Below, one piece after another: positions 1 through 7,161 of a stretch of DNA of 23,897 nt (positions are counted from its first letter, which is position 1; the number at the start of each line of letters is the position of its first letter). The notes beneath the pieces are model-generated. The model was not told the DNA's origin, searched no databases, and saw only the letters and a list, made by a program, of their open reading frames with translations. The stretch comes from Hyphomicrobiales bacterium (lineage in GTDB: Bacteria > Pseudomonadota > Alphaproteobacteria > Rhizobiales > Aestuariivirgaceae): the NCBI GenBank assembly GCA_016710435.1, contig JADJVV010000049.1, forward strand, positions 1 through 23,897, read 5' to 3'. Position numbers and translations under genes: made by a program.

Positions 1-41
1 AACTAATAAATAAGCGTGGGTATATCAAGCAAAATAATTAA
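1..41 (+). CDS. C-terminal end of a small protein, cut by the left edge
   Basis: The frame starting at base 3 reads LINKRGYIKQNN and stops at TAA 39-41. Only this tail is in the window. It closely resembles the tail of the next gene (TKKRGYNKQNI before its stop at 337-339), both in protein and in DNA around the cgtgggtat core. The two are therefore probably tandem paralogues. Function is unknown. Confidence 0.6.
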   Translation, partial: LINKRGYIKQNN

Positions 42-78
42 ATTTTTATCAAAACAAAAACCAAAATTATAAAAAAAA

Positions 79-339
79 ATGAAAAAGATAATCGTAAACA
101 ATAAAATAATAACTACTTCTTTATTTTTAAAAAATTTAGTTGAGTTGAATAATAAAGGCAAATATAAATTTATAGATCAAAATAATTATGTTACAATAGG
201 AGTTGAAGACACTTTTAATTTTAAAAGGTGCCATGACTTTTTTTTAGAATCCATATGTTTGTTTTTTGGAGATAGCTATGAAAAACCGACATTATTAAAA
301 CCAACAAAAAAACGTGGGTATAATAAGCAAAATATATAA
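79..339 (+). CDS. Small protein of unknown function, paralogous to the gene before it
   Basis: This 86-residue protein starts at an ATG preceded by a poly-A leader, the usual start context in this genome. It is Lys/Asn rich, with a hydrophobic stretch around residues 55-63 too short and polar at its borders to be a clear membrane segment. Its C-terminal KRGYNKQN tail matches the end of the partial gene at the left edge. A basic tail with a conserved Gly-Tyr after KR suggests nucleic-acid or peptide binding, but this is only a guess. I do not recognise a family. It lies 27 nt before the lipoprotein gene and is probably co-transcribed with it. Confidence 0.6.
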   Translation: MKKIIVNNKIITTSLFLKNLVELNNKGKYKFIDQNNYVTIGVEDTFNFKRCHDFFLESICLFFGDSYEKPTLLKPTKKRGYNKQNI

Positions 340-366
340 ATTTTAATAAATTTAATTTTAAAAAAT

Positions 367-720
367 ATGATAAATAAAAAAAAATTTAAAGATCGAAATT
401 TTATAAATTATAATGCAAAACTAAAATATTATTATATGTTTTTTATTTTCATAATAATTTTAATCGCCTTCGTAATGGCGTTAAGTGGTTGCAACTCGCA
501 AATTATAACAATTGAACAGCCTTTTGTTTTAGCAGTTGACAAATGTTATTGCCAAAAAAAAATAACTGATAAGATTTTAATTCAAAACGATAGCGGTTAT
601 AAATATATGTTTAAAGATTTTGAAGGATATAAAACTTTAACAACTGGAGAGGGATTTGATACGACTTCAATAGGGACTTATTTGGTTGGCGAATGGTATC
701 AAAATATAATAATAAAATAA
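367..720 (+). CDS. Phage-encoded lipoprotein
   Basis: The 117-residue product has a basic N-region (residues 1-20, many Lys/Arg), a hydrophobic core (about residues 24-38) and a lipobox ending LSGC with Cys42 as the lipidation site. The mature part is about 75 residues and contains a CYC pair (Cys60, Cys62). By established knowledge such proteins go to the inner or outer membrane. In phages, roles include outer-membrane spanin subunit and superinfection exclusion. It lies far from the lysis genes and has no spanin partner beside it, so exclusion or host-surface change is at least as likely. A later start at Met24 would leave no basic N-region, so the first ATG is preferred. Confidence 0.7.
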   Translation: MINKKKFKDRNFINYNAKLKYYYMFFIFIIILIAFVMALSGCNSQIITIEQPFVLAVDKCYCQKKITDKILIQNDSGYKYMFKDFEGYKTLTTGEGFDTTSIGTYLVGEWYQNIIIK

Positions 721-754
721 ACAAATAAACAAAAAACAAAAAACAAAAAACAAA
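720..754 (+). promoter_or_regulatory. CAAA-repeat translational leader
   Basis: The 35 nt before the secreted-protein start consist almost only of A and C, with the unit aaaaaac repeated. Similar leaders precede the genes starting at 2343, 23279 and 23476. Bacteroidetes genes generally lack Shine-Dalgarno pairing and favour unstructured A-rich leaders, so this is probably a translation enhancer. Confidence 0.5.
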
Positions 755-2116
755 ATGAAACTAAAAATAATTCTAATAATTTTAATAAATTTATTAAATA
801 TAAATTTTACAAAAGCTCAAAAAATAATTATATCAAATTATAATGATTCGGCTAATTTGCAAATATATAATGTAGCAGATTTAAAATTTCAAATAAAAAA
901 TAATAATTTAATTTCTAAAAGTTTTAGCAATTGGAATAAAAAAAATTTAGGAGATATAATTTCAATTAGTTCAATAAATGACAGTTTATTTTATGCGAGT
1001 AATTCAACTGCAATTTTTAAAATTAATGCAAAGTCTGGCGAAGTTTTAAAATTTTTAGATTTAAAAAATAATCAAATTAATTTTTATAAAAATAATCTAT
1101 TTGTTTGTTCAGATTTGCAAATATATAGAATAGATTCAACCGCTCGAATTGTTCAGACATTTGAATACCTAAATTATAAATTTACTTCATGTTTTTGCTA
1201 TCGTGATAGGTTATTTTTTGCCGTATTAGGGGAAAGTTATTTACTCCCCTCTGACATATATACTAATACTATTTATAGCACTAAATTAAGCCCAACTGGT
1301 GCAATTTATTATGATAATATAAGAGTTGAAATAATTCCTTTTGGTTTTAAAAATACTAATTATTCAAATCCAATTCGCAAAATCAAAATTAAAAATGATA
1401 CACTTTTTTTTATTGAATCAAATTATAATAATTATTATAACAACAGATTAATTTCATATTTAAAAAAAGATAGTAATTTTACTTTTTTAAAATTTTACGA
1501 AATTGGAGAAAAAAGTAATTTTAGTAATGGTTTGGCAATTTACGAAAATTTAATAATTGCAACTGGTGGTAATTTAATAAATTCAAATGATACCAATTTA
1601 TATGGTTTCAAAGTCTTTTACAATAATAATAATGATTTTTATTTGCAAGATATAGACAAAGATTTTGTAAAAGATGATAAAGGCAAAATTGGAGATGTTG
1701 AAATATTACAAAATCAATGTAATGAATTTATAAATTATGATACAATTAAAATAAAATCTCAAAGTCAAATTTTAACAATACCAATAAAAATTATAGCTGA
1801 TAGTAGTTTTAAATTATTTGCAGAGTTTAATAAATTAGACTTTGATTTAATTTCAATCTCAAATAAATTAAATGAGAATTTAGAAAAAAATTATTATGAA
1901 AATAATAAAAAAATTCTAGTTGAAATTAATGTAAAAGATTCAATTATATTTATTGATTTTGAAGTATTTTTTAATGAAAATAAAAATAAAATAATAAAAT
2001 TATTTACTAAAAATTGTTGCGACACCTCAGTCATTGAAGTGTCTTTGTTAGGGTGTAATTTTGAAAATAGAGATATAATTTTTATTAATGACAAATTAAA
2101 ATTAGCAAGAAAATGA
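755..2116 (+). CDS. Secreted protein, possibly beta-propeller
   Basis: The 453-residue protein starts with a clear signal peptide (MKLKIILIILINLLNINFTKAQ), cleavable near the Ala-Gln. Residues about 25-300 contain recurring short strands of the form SLFYAS, NLFVCS, RLFFAV, TLFFIE and NLIIAT, separated by polar turns, as in blades of a propeller. Residues about 310-453 are a different, Lys/Asn-rich region with a CC pair and an isolated Cys near the end. No catalytic motif or type IX secretion C-terminal domain is seen. The leader is a repeated AACAAAA element. The stop overlaps the next start (ATGA). A secreted protein before the terminase genes is unusual and may be a cargo or host-surface function; no family is recognised. 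Confidence 0.6.
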   Translation: MKLKIILIILINLLNINFTKAQKIIISNYNDSANLQIYNVADLKFQIKNNNLISKSFSNWNKKNLGDIISISSINDSLFYASNSTAIFKINAKSGEVLKFLDLKNNQINFYKNNLFVCSDLQIYRIDSTARIVQTFEYLNYKFTSCFCYRDRLFFAVLGESYLLPSDIYTNTIYSTKLSPTGAIYYDNIRVEIIPFGFKNTNYSNPIRKIKIKNDTLFFIESNYNNYYNNRLISYLKKDSNFTFLKFYEIGEKSNFSNGLAIYENLIIATGGNLINSNDTNLYGFKVFYNNNNDFYLQDIDKDFVKDDKGKIGDVEILQNQCNEFINYDTIKIKSQSQILTIPIKIIADSSFKLFAEFNKLDFDLISISNKLNENLEKNYYENNKKILVEINVKDSIIFIDFEVFFNENKNKIIKLFTKNCCDTSVIEVSLLGCNFENRDIIFINDKLKLARK

Positions 2117-2322
2117 CTAACATTATTAAAATTATAAATCATGAATTTTTAATTTTAAAAGATTCGAGTAAAATAAAATTTTGTGAAATTAATTCAAAAT
2201 ATAAAACTAAAATAATTGTAAATTATATTTTAAAAAATAAAAATGAAGATATAGAATATATAACGGGTGCAATTATTGAAGAAATTGAAGAGCGAATTTT
2301 TATACGTGAAATAGAAAATTAA
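2113..2322 (+). CDS. Small protein of unknown function
   Basis: This 69-residue product overlaps the stop of the secreted-protein gene by 4 nt (ATGA), which suggests coupled translation. It has alternating hydrophobic residues in the first 40 positions (HEFLILKDSSKIKFCEI) as in a beta-rich fold, then an acidic C-terminus (EEIEERIFIREIEN). There is no signal peptide, so it stays in the cytoplasm unlike its neighbour. No family is recognised. Confidence 0.55.
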   Translation: MTNIIKIINHEFLILKDSSKIKFCEINSKYKTKIIVNYILKNKNEDIEYITGAIIEEIEERIFIREIEN

Positions 2323-2342
2323 TAAACAAACAAACAAACAAA
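2323..2342 (+). promoter_or_regulatory. Tandem AAAC leader before a start codon
   Basis: Four to five copies of aaac run directly into the ATG at 2343, with nothing resembling a Shine-Dalgarno site. It is the same kind of leader as at 720-754 and is likely a translation-initiation region. Confidence 0.5.
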
Positions 2343-2624
2343 ATGAGTGAATTTAAAAACGAACAGAATAAAGGTGCTATTTTCGTAAATGACAAAAAAG
2401 GGAACGACAAAGCTCCTAATAAAGTTGGTAAATTTGTTGATGATTATGGGGTCATAAAAAAAATAGCAATTTGGGAAAATATCTCAAAAAATGGTTTGAA
2501 ATATGAATCGTTTATAATTAGCGACTATATAAGCATGAATTTGGAATTAAACAAAATTTCGTTTATTCCAAAACCTGATACAACTGAAACGATAAATGAT
2601 AAAATTAATGAGATGCCTTTTTAA
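2343..2624 (+). CDS. Small conserved phage protein (GAIFVNDKKGNDKAPN type)
   Basis: The 93-residue protein has a GAIFVNDKKGNDKAPN motif at residues 12-27 followed by IAIWENISKNGLKYESFII. I recognise this arrangement (GAhahxNDKKGNxKAPxxxG, then a Trp strand and a SKxGxKahS turn) from small soluble proteins common in phages and related to the DUF736-like group. Their function is unknown; they often sit beside replication or packaging genes. It lies 12 nt before the probable small terminase gene, so it belongs to the packaging operon. Confidence 0.6.
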   Translation: MSEFKNEQNKGAIFVNDKKGNDKAPNKVGKFVDDYGVIKKIAIWENISKNGLKYESFIISDYISMNLELNKISFIPKPDTTETINDKINEMPF

Positions 2625-2636
2625 AAGAAAAACGTT

Positions 2637-3044
2637 ATGGCGAATAAAGAAAACATTGAATTAAAGGTTGTTAAAGTTGCGCCGCCGCCGCAGCTGACAC
2701 CGTTTAAAGTTGGCGGCGTCCAACCAACAAGTCAAGCAAAAAAAGATGGTTGGCAAAGACGCAGGGAGTTAAAAGATTCAGCACAATTTTTTTTAAATTT
2801 ACCTTCAAGAAAATTGACTTATGGCGGTGTCGAATATGAATTAAATTCGCAAGATGAGATTGCAAAAAAATTGATTGAACTCGCACAAAAAGGTAATTTA
2901 AAAGCTGTTGAGTTGCTAACTAAAATTATGCCTAATTGGTCGGCGGTGCAAAAAACTGAAAATATTAATATGGATATACCTTTCAAAGTTGTTACAGAGT
3001 TTAAAGATTTTCGAACTGATTTTAATGAAAAAAAATTAGAATAA
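2637..3044 (+). CDS. Probable terminase small subunit
   Basis: Assignment rests mainly on position: the stop codon is directly followed by the ATG of the large terminase, the usual terS-terL arrangement. The 135-residue protein has a Pro-rich start (APPPQL), then a G-G-x-x-P-x-S-x-x-x-K-x-G-W-x-x-R-R segment (residues 26-43) like the N-terminal motif of DUF5681-type small terminases, and a helical region (about residues 70-95) ending KAVELLTKIMP. Small terminases recognise phage DNA and regulate the large subunit. The codons for the Pro-rich stretch form a GCC-rich tract unlike the surrounding A+T-rich DNA. Confidence 0.6.
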   Translation: MANKENIELKVVKVAPPPQLTPFKVGGVQPTSQAKKDGWQRRRELKDSAQFFLNLPSRKLTYGGVEYELNSQDEIAKKLIELAQKGNLKAVELLTKIMPNWSAVQKTENINMDIPFKVVTEFKDFRTDFNEKKLE

Positions 3045-4253
3045 ATGTTAACTTTAACATGGAACTGGCGAGCGTTATATAATGCTTTTTTTGATGAGGC
3101 AAAATTTGTCTCAATTGTTGCAGGTCGCAGAAGTGGCAAGACGTTTAACGCGTTCCAGTGGCTTATTAGTGAACTATATGTAACAAACGCCCACACGGCT
3201 TTGTGGGTCGATACAGTCCATAATAATATAGAGAGCTATGTTGAACGATATTTGCTGAATGGCGAAGGTGACAAGTTTATACCTATTTTGAAAAATTGTG
3301 GAGCAAGTTGGAATAGTCAAAAAAAAATATTAAAACTTAATAACGGTGCATTTATCCAATTTGGTTCTGCTGAACGCCCTGAACTATTAGAAGGGTTTGA
3401 ATATGATAGAACTGTAATTAATGAGGCCGGAATTGTTTTAAAAAAACCACAACTATGGCAGAACTCAATTGAACCAATGACGAAGGGGATTAACTCTAAA
3501 GTTAGATTTATAGGGACTCCAAAGGGCATGAATTTGTTTTATCAATTATCTAAAAAAAATAACGATAGATATAAGAGCTTTAAATTTAGTGCTTACGATT
3601 CTCCTTACTGGTCGAATTTTGAACTAAATGAAATTAAAAAAAATGTTCCTGAAATCATATTTAGACAGGAATATTTAGCAGAGTTTATTGAAGACAGTGG
3701 CACAGTTTTTAGAAATATAGAAGAGGCAATTAGCTATGATGAGAGGGTTAATTTTGATTTTAGTTCTACTTATTCGATCGGCGTAGACTGGGGTCAAAGT
3801 AACGATTACACGGTAGTAACGGTGATTGATGTTGCTACTAAAAAAGTTGTTGAAATCGATAGGTTTAATGGTATAAGTTGGGAAGTCCAAAGAGGTCGCC
3901 TGATTGCTTTAATTGATAAATATAAACCTATCGCAACGGTTGCTGAAAAAAATTCAATAGGAAGTCCGAACATTGAGGCGTTGCAAAAATTAGGGTATAA
4001 TATAACCCCATTTGTCACAACTCAAGCAAGCAAATCTACAATAATAGAAAATTTAATATTTGCTTTTGAAAGTAAAATTATTAAAATTCCAAACAATGAT
4101 ATTTTAATAAATGAATTAAAAAATTTTGAAATGTACAAAAGTAAGAATGGTTTATTCTCATACTCTGCACCACAGGGGGAGCATGACGATACAGTTATTA
4201 GTTTGGCACTTGCTTACTTTGGGTCAATGGAAATAAAAAAAGCATGGTACTAA
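3045..4253 (+). CDS. terL: Terminase large subunit (ATPase and nuclease)
   Basis: This is the DNA-packaging motor protein, which pumps DNA through the portal and cuts concatemers. The N-terminal ATPase has Walker A GRRSGKT (residues 27-33), a Walker B-like TVINEAG (123-129, with Asn in place of the usual first Asp and catalytic Glu127), and the FIGTPKG coupling segment (155-161). The C-terminal RNase H-like nuclease has the expected acids: Asp248 in YSIGVDWG, Glu301 in VAEKNS, and Asp381/Asp382 in GEHDDTVISLALA. The length of 402 residues is complete for a compact terminase. An A9 run at 3319-3327 is read through in frame here. Confidence 0.93.
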   Translation: MLTLTWNWRALYNAFFDEAKFVSIVAGRRSGKTFNAFQWLISELYVTNAHTALWVDTVHNNIESYVERYLLNGEGDKFIPILKNCGASWNSQKKILKLNNGAFIQFGSAERPELLEGFEYDRTVINEAGIVLKKPQLWQNSIEPMTKGINSKVRFIGTPKGMNLFYQLSKKNNDRYKSFKFSAYDSPYWSNFELNEIKKNVPEIIFRQEYLAEFIEDSGTVFRNIEEAISYDERVNFDFSSTYSIGVDWGQSNDYTVVTVIDVATKKVVEIDRFNGISWEVQRGRLIALIDKYKPIATVAEKNSIGSPNIEALQKLGYNITPFVTTQASKSTIIENLIFAFESKIIKIPNNDILINELKNFEMYKSKNGLFSYSAPQGEHDDTVISLALAYFGSMEIKKAWY

Positions 4254-4270
4254 TTTTAAAAAAAAATAAT

Positions 4271-4408
4271 ATGGAAAATAACGGAATAGCTATTTTAATC
4301 GACAAAATTAAACTAGACAAAGAGTTAATGATTTTAGATATAAATTTTATTGCTTTTAAAGAATTTTTGAAAATAATAAATGAAAAAAAATTAACGCTGA
4401 AACAGTAG
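4271..4408 (+). CDS. Small gene, first part; frame breaks at an A8 run
   Basis: The zero frame encodes 45 residues and ends at TAG 4406-4408. The last five residues follow an A8 tract (4383-4390). If the frame moves by -1 in that tract, translation continues to TAA 4516-4518 and gives an 82-residue protein whose helical, Glu/Lys/Ile-rich character runs smoothly across the junction (EFLKIINEKK then INAETVDVILF). The gene is therefore probably one unit, either expressed by -1 slippage at A_AAA_AAA, decayed, or carrying a one-base sequence error. Function is unknown. It lies 17 nt after terL. Confidence 0.45.
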   Translation: MENNGIAILIDKIKLDKELMILDINFIAFKEFLKIINEKKLTLKQ

Positions 4409-4518
4409 ATGTAATTTTATTTAACGAAATAAAAGAGATTATAAATAATATAATTAAAATCAAAATTGAAATAAATTTTTTAAAAAATAATTTAAAATAT
4501 AATAAAGAAAAATGTTAA
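4390..4518 (+). CDS. Second part of the small gene, -1 frame
   Basis: Forty-two residues are encoded in the -1 frame from the A8 tract to TAA 4516-4518. No start codon lies at the beginning of this frame, so on its own it is unlikely to be a gene; joined to the part starting at 4271 it makes a plausible helical protein. See the first part for the alternatives. Confidence 0.4.
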   Translation: MNAETVDVILFNEIKEIINNIIKIKIEINFLKNNLKYNKEKC

Positions 4519-4563
4519 TAATTAATTTTATAAAACAAATATATGTTCTTCTGCAAAATCAAA

Positions 4564-4839
4564 ATGAAACAATTAGATTATGGAATTTATTCAAAAAAAA
4601 AATTAAATTTTAGTTTAAAAATGCAAAACAATGAGAATCTAATTTCAGATAAATACTATTTGAATATTGATGGACTGGTTTGTAAGTCAACTGAATTAGC
4701 AACAGTTATAAAGTATAAATTTAATTTTATTGAAAGGTTATATATCCGATATAATTTAAAAAAAATTAGTAAACTATTAACTGCTATTGATAAAAATAAT
4801 TTAACTACACATGTCCGAAATATCCAAACAATTTTATAA
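4564..4839 (+). CDS. Small protein of unknown function
   Basis: From the ATG at 4564 (leader gcaaaatcaaa) the product is 91 residues. An upstream in-frame ATG at 4543 would add MFFCKIK; I prefer 4564 because its leader is A-rich and the sequence after it looks like a normal N-terminus. The region FIERLYIRYNLKKISKLLTAID (about residues 55-76) is probably an amphipathic helix. No motif points to a function. It lies in a run of tiny genes between terL and portal. Confidence 0.5.
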   Translation: MKQLDYGIYSKKKLNFSLKMQNNENLISDKYYLNIDGLVCKSTELATVIKYKFNFIERLYIRYNLKKISKLLTAIDKNNLTTHVRNIQTIL

Positions 4840-4845
4840 AAAAAA

Positions 4846-5013
4846 ATGATTACAATAAAAAAATATAAATGCAAGTTTTGTAAAAATGAATTAATATTTT
4901 TAAAAACTGAAACACATAATAAACATTTATTTTTTTGTACAAATTGCAAACAAGGGTTTAAAAAAAATAATTTATTTATTTTAAACAAAAAAAATAATAT
5001 ACATTTAAAATAA
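4846..5013 (+). CDS. 55-residue zinc-ribbon microprotein
   Basis: The product has two Cys pairs, CKFC (residues 9-12) and CTNC (31-34), spaced as in a zinc ribbon, and a Lys/Asn-rich tail. It starts at ATG in the context aaaaaaATG, 6 nt after the previous gene, and its stop is 1 nt before the portal start, so it is in the packaging operon. Zinc ribbons of this size bind nucleic acid or protein. An HNH nuclease is unlikely because no HNH residues are present. It may help packaging or late transcription, but nothing in the sequence decides this. Confidence 0.6.
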   Translation: MITIKKYKCKFCKNELIFLKTETHNKHLFFCTNCKQGFKKNNLFILNKKNNIHLK

Positions 5014-5014
5014 A

Positions 5015-6979
5015 ATGAATATAATTCAGATTAAAAAATATAATGCAATTAAAAATAATGTTAACGAGTTTAAGCCGTTTAAAAATAATAAATTCCTTAC
5101 CACAAGCAAAAACAAAAGTGAGTTAGAAGTCGCAGGGCGTGATATTATGTATCGAGCGATCAAAATGATAATGGACAATATTGGAATTTTAGAAAGAAAT
5201 TTATTTTATAAAGACATTAAACTTGATAGTTTAGAAATTGCAAAATCTTATAATTTGGAATGGGCTTTTGAACTTTTTAAAAATATTAACCCGTATAATA
5301 CAGATTCTAAATTTTTTGGTTTGATTGCCTCAATGTATCTGATTACTGGCAAATCGGTTATTTGGTTGCCAAAGTATGGCACTCCGTACCCTATTCAAAT
5401 GTTAGTCCTAGATAACCGATATTTAACGCCAATTGCTTTTGATAATTTTAAGAATATAATAGCTTACAAATATAATTTAAACGGTCAGCAAATAGTTATT
5501 CCAACCGATGAAATTTGTACAATAACAAATAATTTTCCCACTGAAAACGCAGAAACACTATATACAGAGGGATACGGAAGTGTTACAGCTTTAAAAGAGG
5601 TTTTTGAGAATCAATATGCACAACTTGAGAAAATTAAAAAATACTTTAAACACGAAGGAATCTCGCCATACGTGATAAGTTACCCTATAGGTGCAAGTCC
5701 ACTTGATGCAGGGGGTAAGCAATTCATTCGTGATAAATTAAGCGAACTTACTGGTTACCAAAATGATGCAATAATTTTAAGCGAGGGCGGTCAAGTTACA
5801 CCACTCGTAAGTAGTGGTCGGGACGATGTAGCTTTGGCAAACACTATTTTAGGAGATATAACTCCTGCAAATTTAATTAGTACGGTTTTAGGGATTCCAA
5901 AAAGTTTATTAACGAATGAGCATACAAGTTACCACGATGCAAGAGATTCTAGATTGATATTTATTAAGGATACGTGCGAACCAATTGCATGGCAAATTAA
6001 TGAAACACTCCAAAAATACTTAAACCAATTTGACGAAAATCTAACAATTGGGCACACTCCTTACATTTATGACGACCCCGATGAGAATCGTAAAAATGAA
6101 TTGCATTTATTATCAACAGGACAAATAACAATAAACGATTTAAGGAAAAAAAATGGTTATGAAGAGATTGAAGGGGGAGATATTTTGATAACTGAAAGTA
6201 AATTAAAACCATTAATTCAAGCTGAAAATTCTTCTTTACTTTTTAAAAATTACGAACAAAAAAAAAAAAAATCAATTGAAACAGAGTGGGAACAAATTGA
6301 CAATTTTACCAAAAGTTTAGAAAGTGATTTAAAATTAAAATTGGTTAAATTTTATGATGAAATTGAAAATGATTTATTAAATAATTTAGGGATTAAATTT
6401 AAATATAAATTTGATAAAAATAAATGGAAAAGGAATTTAAAAGAATCTTTGAAAAACCCTTTAGCAGATATTTCAAATAAAGTAATAAATAAATTTATTG
6501 ATGAATTAAAAATTGATACAGATGAAAATTCTATTTTAGAAATTGTAAAAAAAGGTGTTGAAAATTCAACTAATTTAATTTCATCAAATGGAATTGAAAC
6601 GATAGAAAAGGAATTAAAAGAATTGTTAAATAATAATTCAACTTCAACTGAAAGCGAATTAAAAGATATTATTAAAAATAAATTTAAGACAATAAAAACA
6701 AGTAGAGTTGACACAATTGCAAGAACAACATCAAATAATAATTACCATTTTATTCAAGATATAACTTTGAAAGAATTAGTACCGAACAAATACAAAAAAA
6801 GATGGAGCAGTGAAAACGACGATGTCACACGACCAAGCCACAAGGTAGCAGATGGACAATTTGAAAACCCACAAGGGTTATTTTTAGTAGGTGCAGAGAT
6901 GCTACCCTACCCTACGGGGGGCAGTATCGCTAGCAATAATATAAACTGTAGATGTGTTTTGTTAATCCGTCCAATTTAA
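5015..6979 (+). CDS. Portal protein fused to a C-terminal MuF (gpF-like) domain
   Basis: Residues 1 to about 410 resemble an HK97-type portal: GRDIMYRAIKMIMDNI near the start, a central YGxxALxxxFEN-like region (YTEGYGSVTALKEVFENQ), and LDAGGKQFIRDKLSE followed by LGIPKSLLTNEHTSYHDARD. The portal ring conducts DNA and binds the terminase. Residues about 545-654 look like the MuF minor head domain, with RxDTIARTTSNN, T605-R-P-S-H609, DGQ (613-615), a PYP segment and the final NCRC (644-647). Between them is a Lys/Glu-rich helical linker (about 415-545) that begins with an A14 tract. Length is far above a lone portal (about 400-450), which fits the fusion. A lone MuF gene is absent elsewhere. 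Confidence 0.85.
   Translation: MNIIQIKKYNAIKNNVNEFKPFKNNKFLTTSKNKSELEVAGRDIMYRAIKMIMDNIGILERNLFYKDIKLDSLEIAKSYNLEWAFELFKNINPYNTDSKFFGLIASMYLITGKSVIWLPKYGTPYPIQMLVLDNRYLTPIAFDNFKNIIAYKYNLNGQQIVIPTDEICTITNNFPTENAETLYTEGYGSVTALKEVFENQYAQLEKIKKYFKHEGISPYVISYPIGASPLDAGGKQFIRDKLSELTGYQNDAIILSEGGQVTPLVSSGRDDVALANTILGDITPANLISTVLGIPKSLLTNEHTSYHDARDSRLIFIKDTCEPIAWQINETLQKYLNQFDENLTIGHTPYIYDDPDENRKNELHLLSTGQITINDLRKKNGYEEIEGGDILITESKLKPLIQAENSSLLFKNYEQKKKKSIETEWEQIDNFTKSLESDLKLKLVKFYDEIENDLLNNLGIKFKYKFDKNKWKRNLKESLKNPLADISNKVINKFIDELKIDTDENSILEIVKKGVENSTNLISSNGIETIEKELKELLNNNSTSTESELKDIIKNKFKTIKTSRVDTIARTTSNNNYHFIQDITLKELVPNKYKKRWSSENDDVTRPSHKVADGQFENPQGLFLVGAEMLPYPTGGSIASNNINCRCVLLIRPI
6258..6271 (+). 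repeat. A14 homopolymer at the portal-MuF junction
   Basis: Fourteen A residues encode the end of Gln415 and Lys416-419, right where the portal part ends and the linker to MuF begins. A -1 slip here gives Ile-Asn and then TGA at 6277-6279, making a portal of about 421 residues without MuF. It is the longest homopolymer I noticed in the window. Confidence 0.75.
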
Positions 6980-6996
6980 TTTATTTGTAAAAAAAA

Positions 6997-7161
6997 ATGA
7001 AACTAAAAGATATAAAGAAAATTGAGATTGAAAAAGTTTTTGAAAAATATTATAAAAAAAATGATAAAGTTAAAGCGTTAAAAAAAACTGCTGAGGAGTT
7101 AGGAATTTGCATAAACACTATTTACAATGTGCGAAATGATAAAGGGACAAAAAAAAATTAA
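6997..7161 (+). CDS. Small helix-turn-helix protein
   Basis: The 54-residue product has a basic helical start and a clear HTH-like segment, LKKTAEELGICINTIYNVRN (residues 28-47), with the usual Ala-x-x-Leu-Gly turn and Asn-Thr-Ile-Tyr recognition helix. It probably binds DNA. It starts after an A-rich leader 17 nt past the portal stop. It ends within codons of an A9 tract (7149-7157); removing one A would fuse it in frame with the gene that follows to give 189 residues, so the two may be one HTH-plus-domain protein. It could be a late regulator or a terminase-like DNA-recognition protein. Confidence 0.6.
   Translation: MKLKDIKKIEIEKVFEKYYKKNDKVKALKKTAEELGICINTIYNVRNDKGTKKN

Noticed and set aside
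4543..4563. Start of the small gene at ATG 4543
   Set aside because: It adds only MFFCKIK; the ATG at 4564 has a better A-rich leader, though this cannot be settled by sequence alone.
2704..6714. Many minus-strand frames of 60-125 residues opposite terminase and portal
   Set aside because: All lie opposite strong + strand genes, lack leaders and show the Leu/Phe/Ser-rich composition expected from antisense of A-rich coding DNA.
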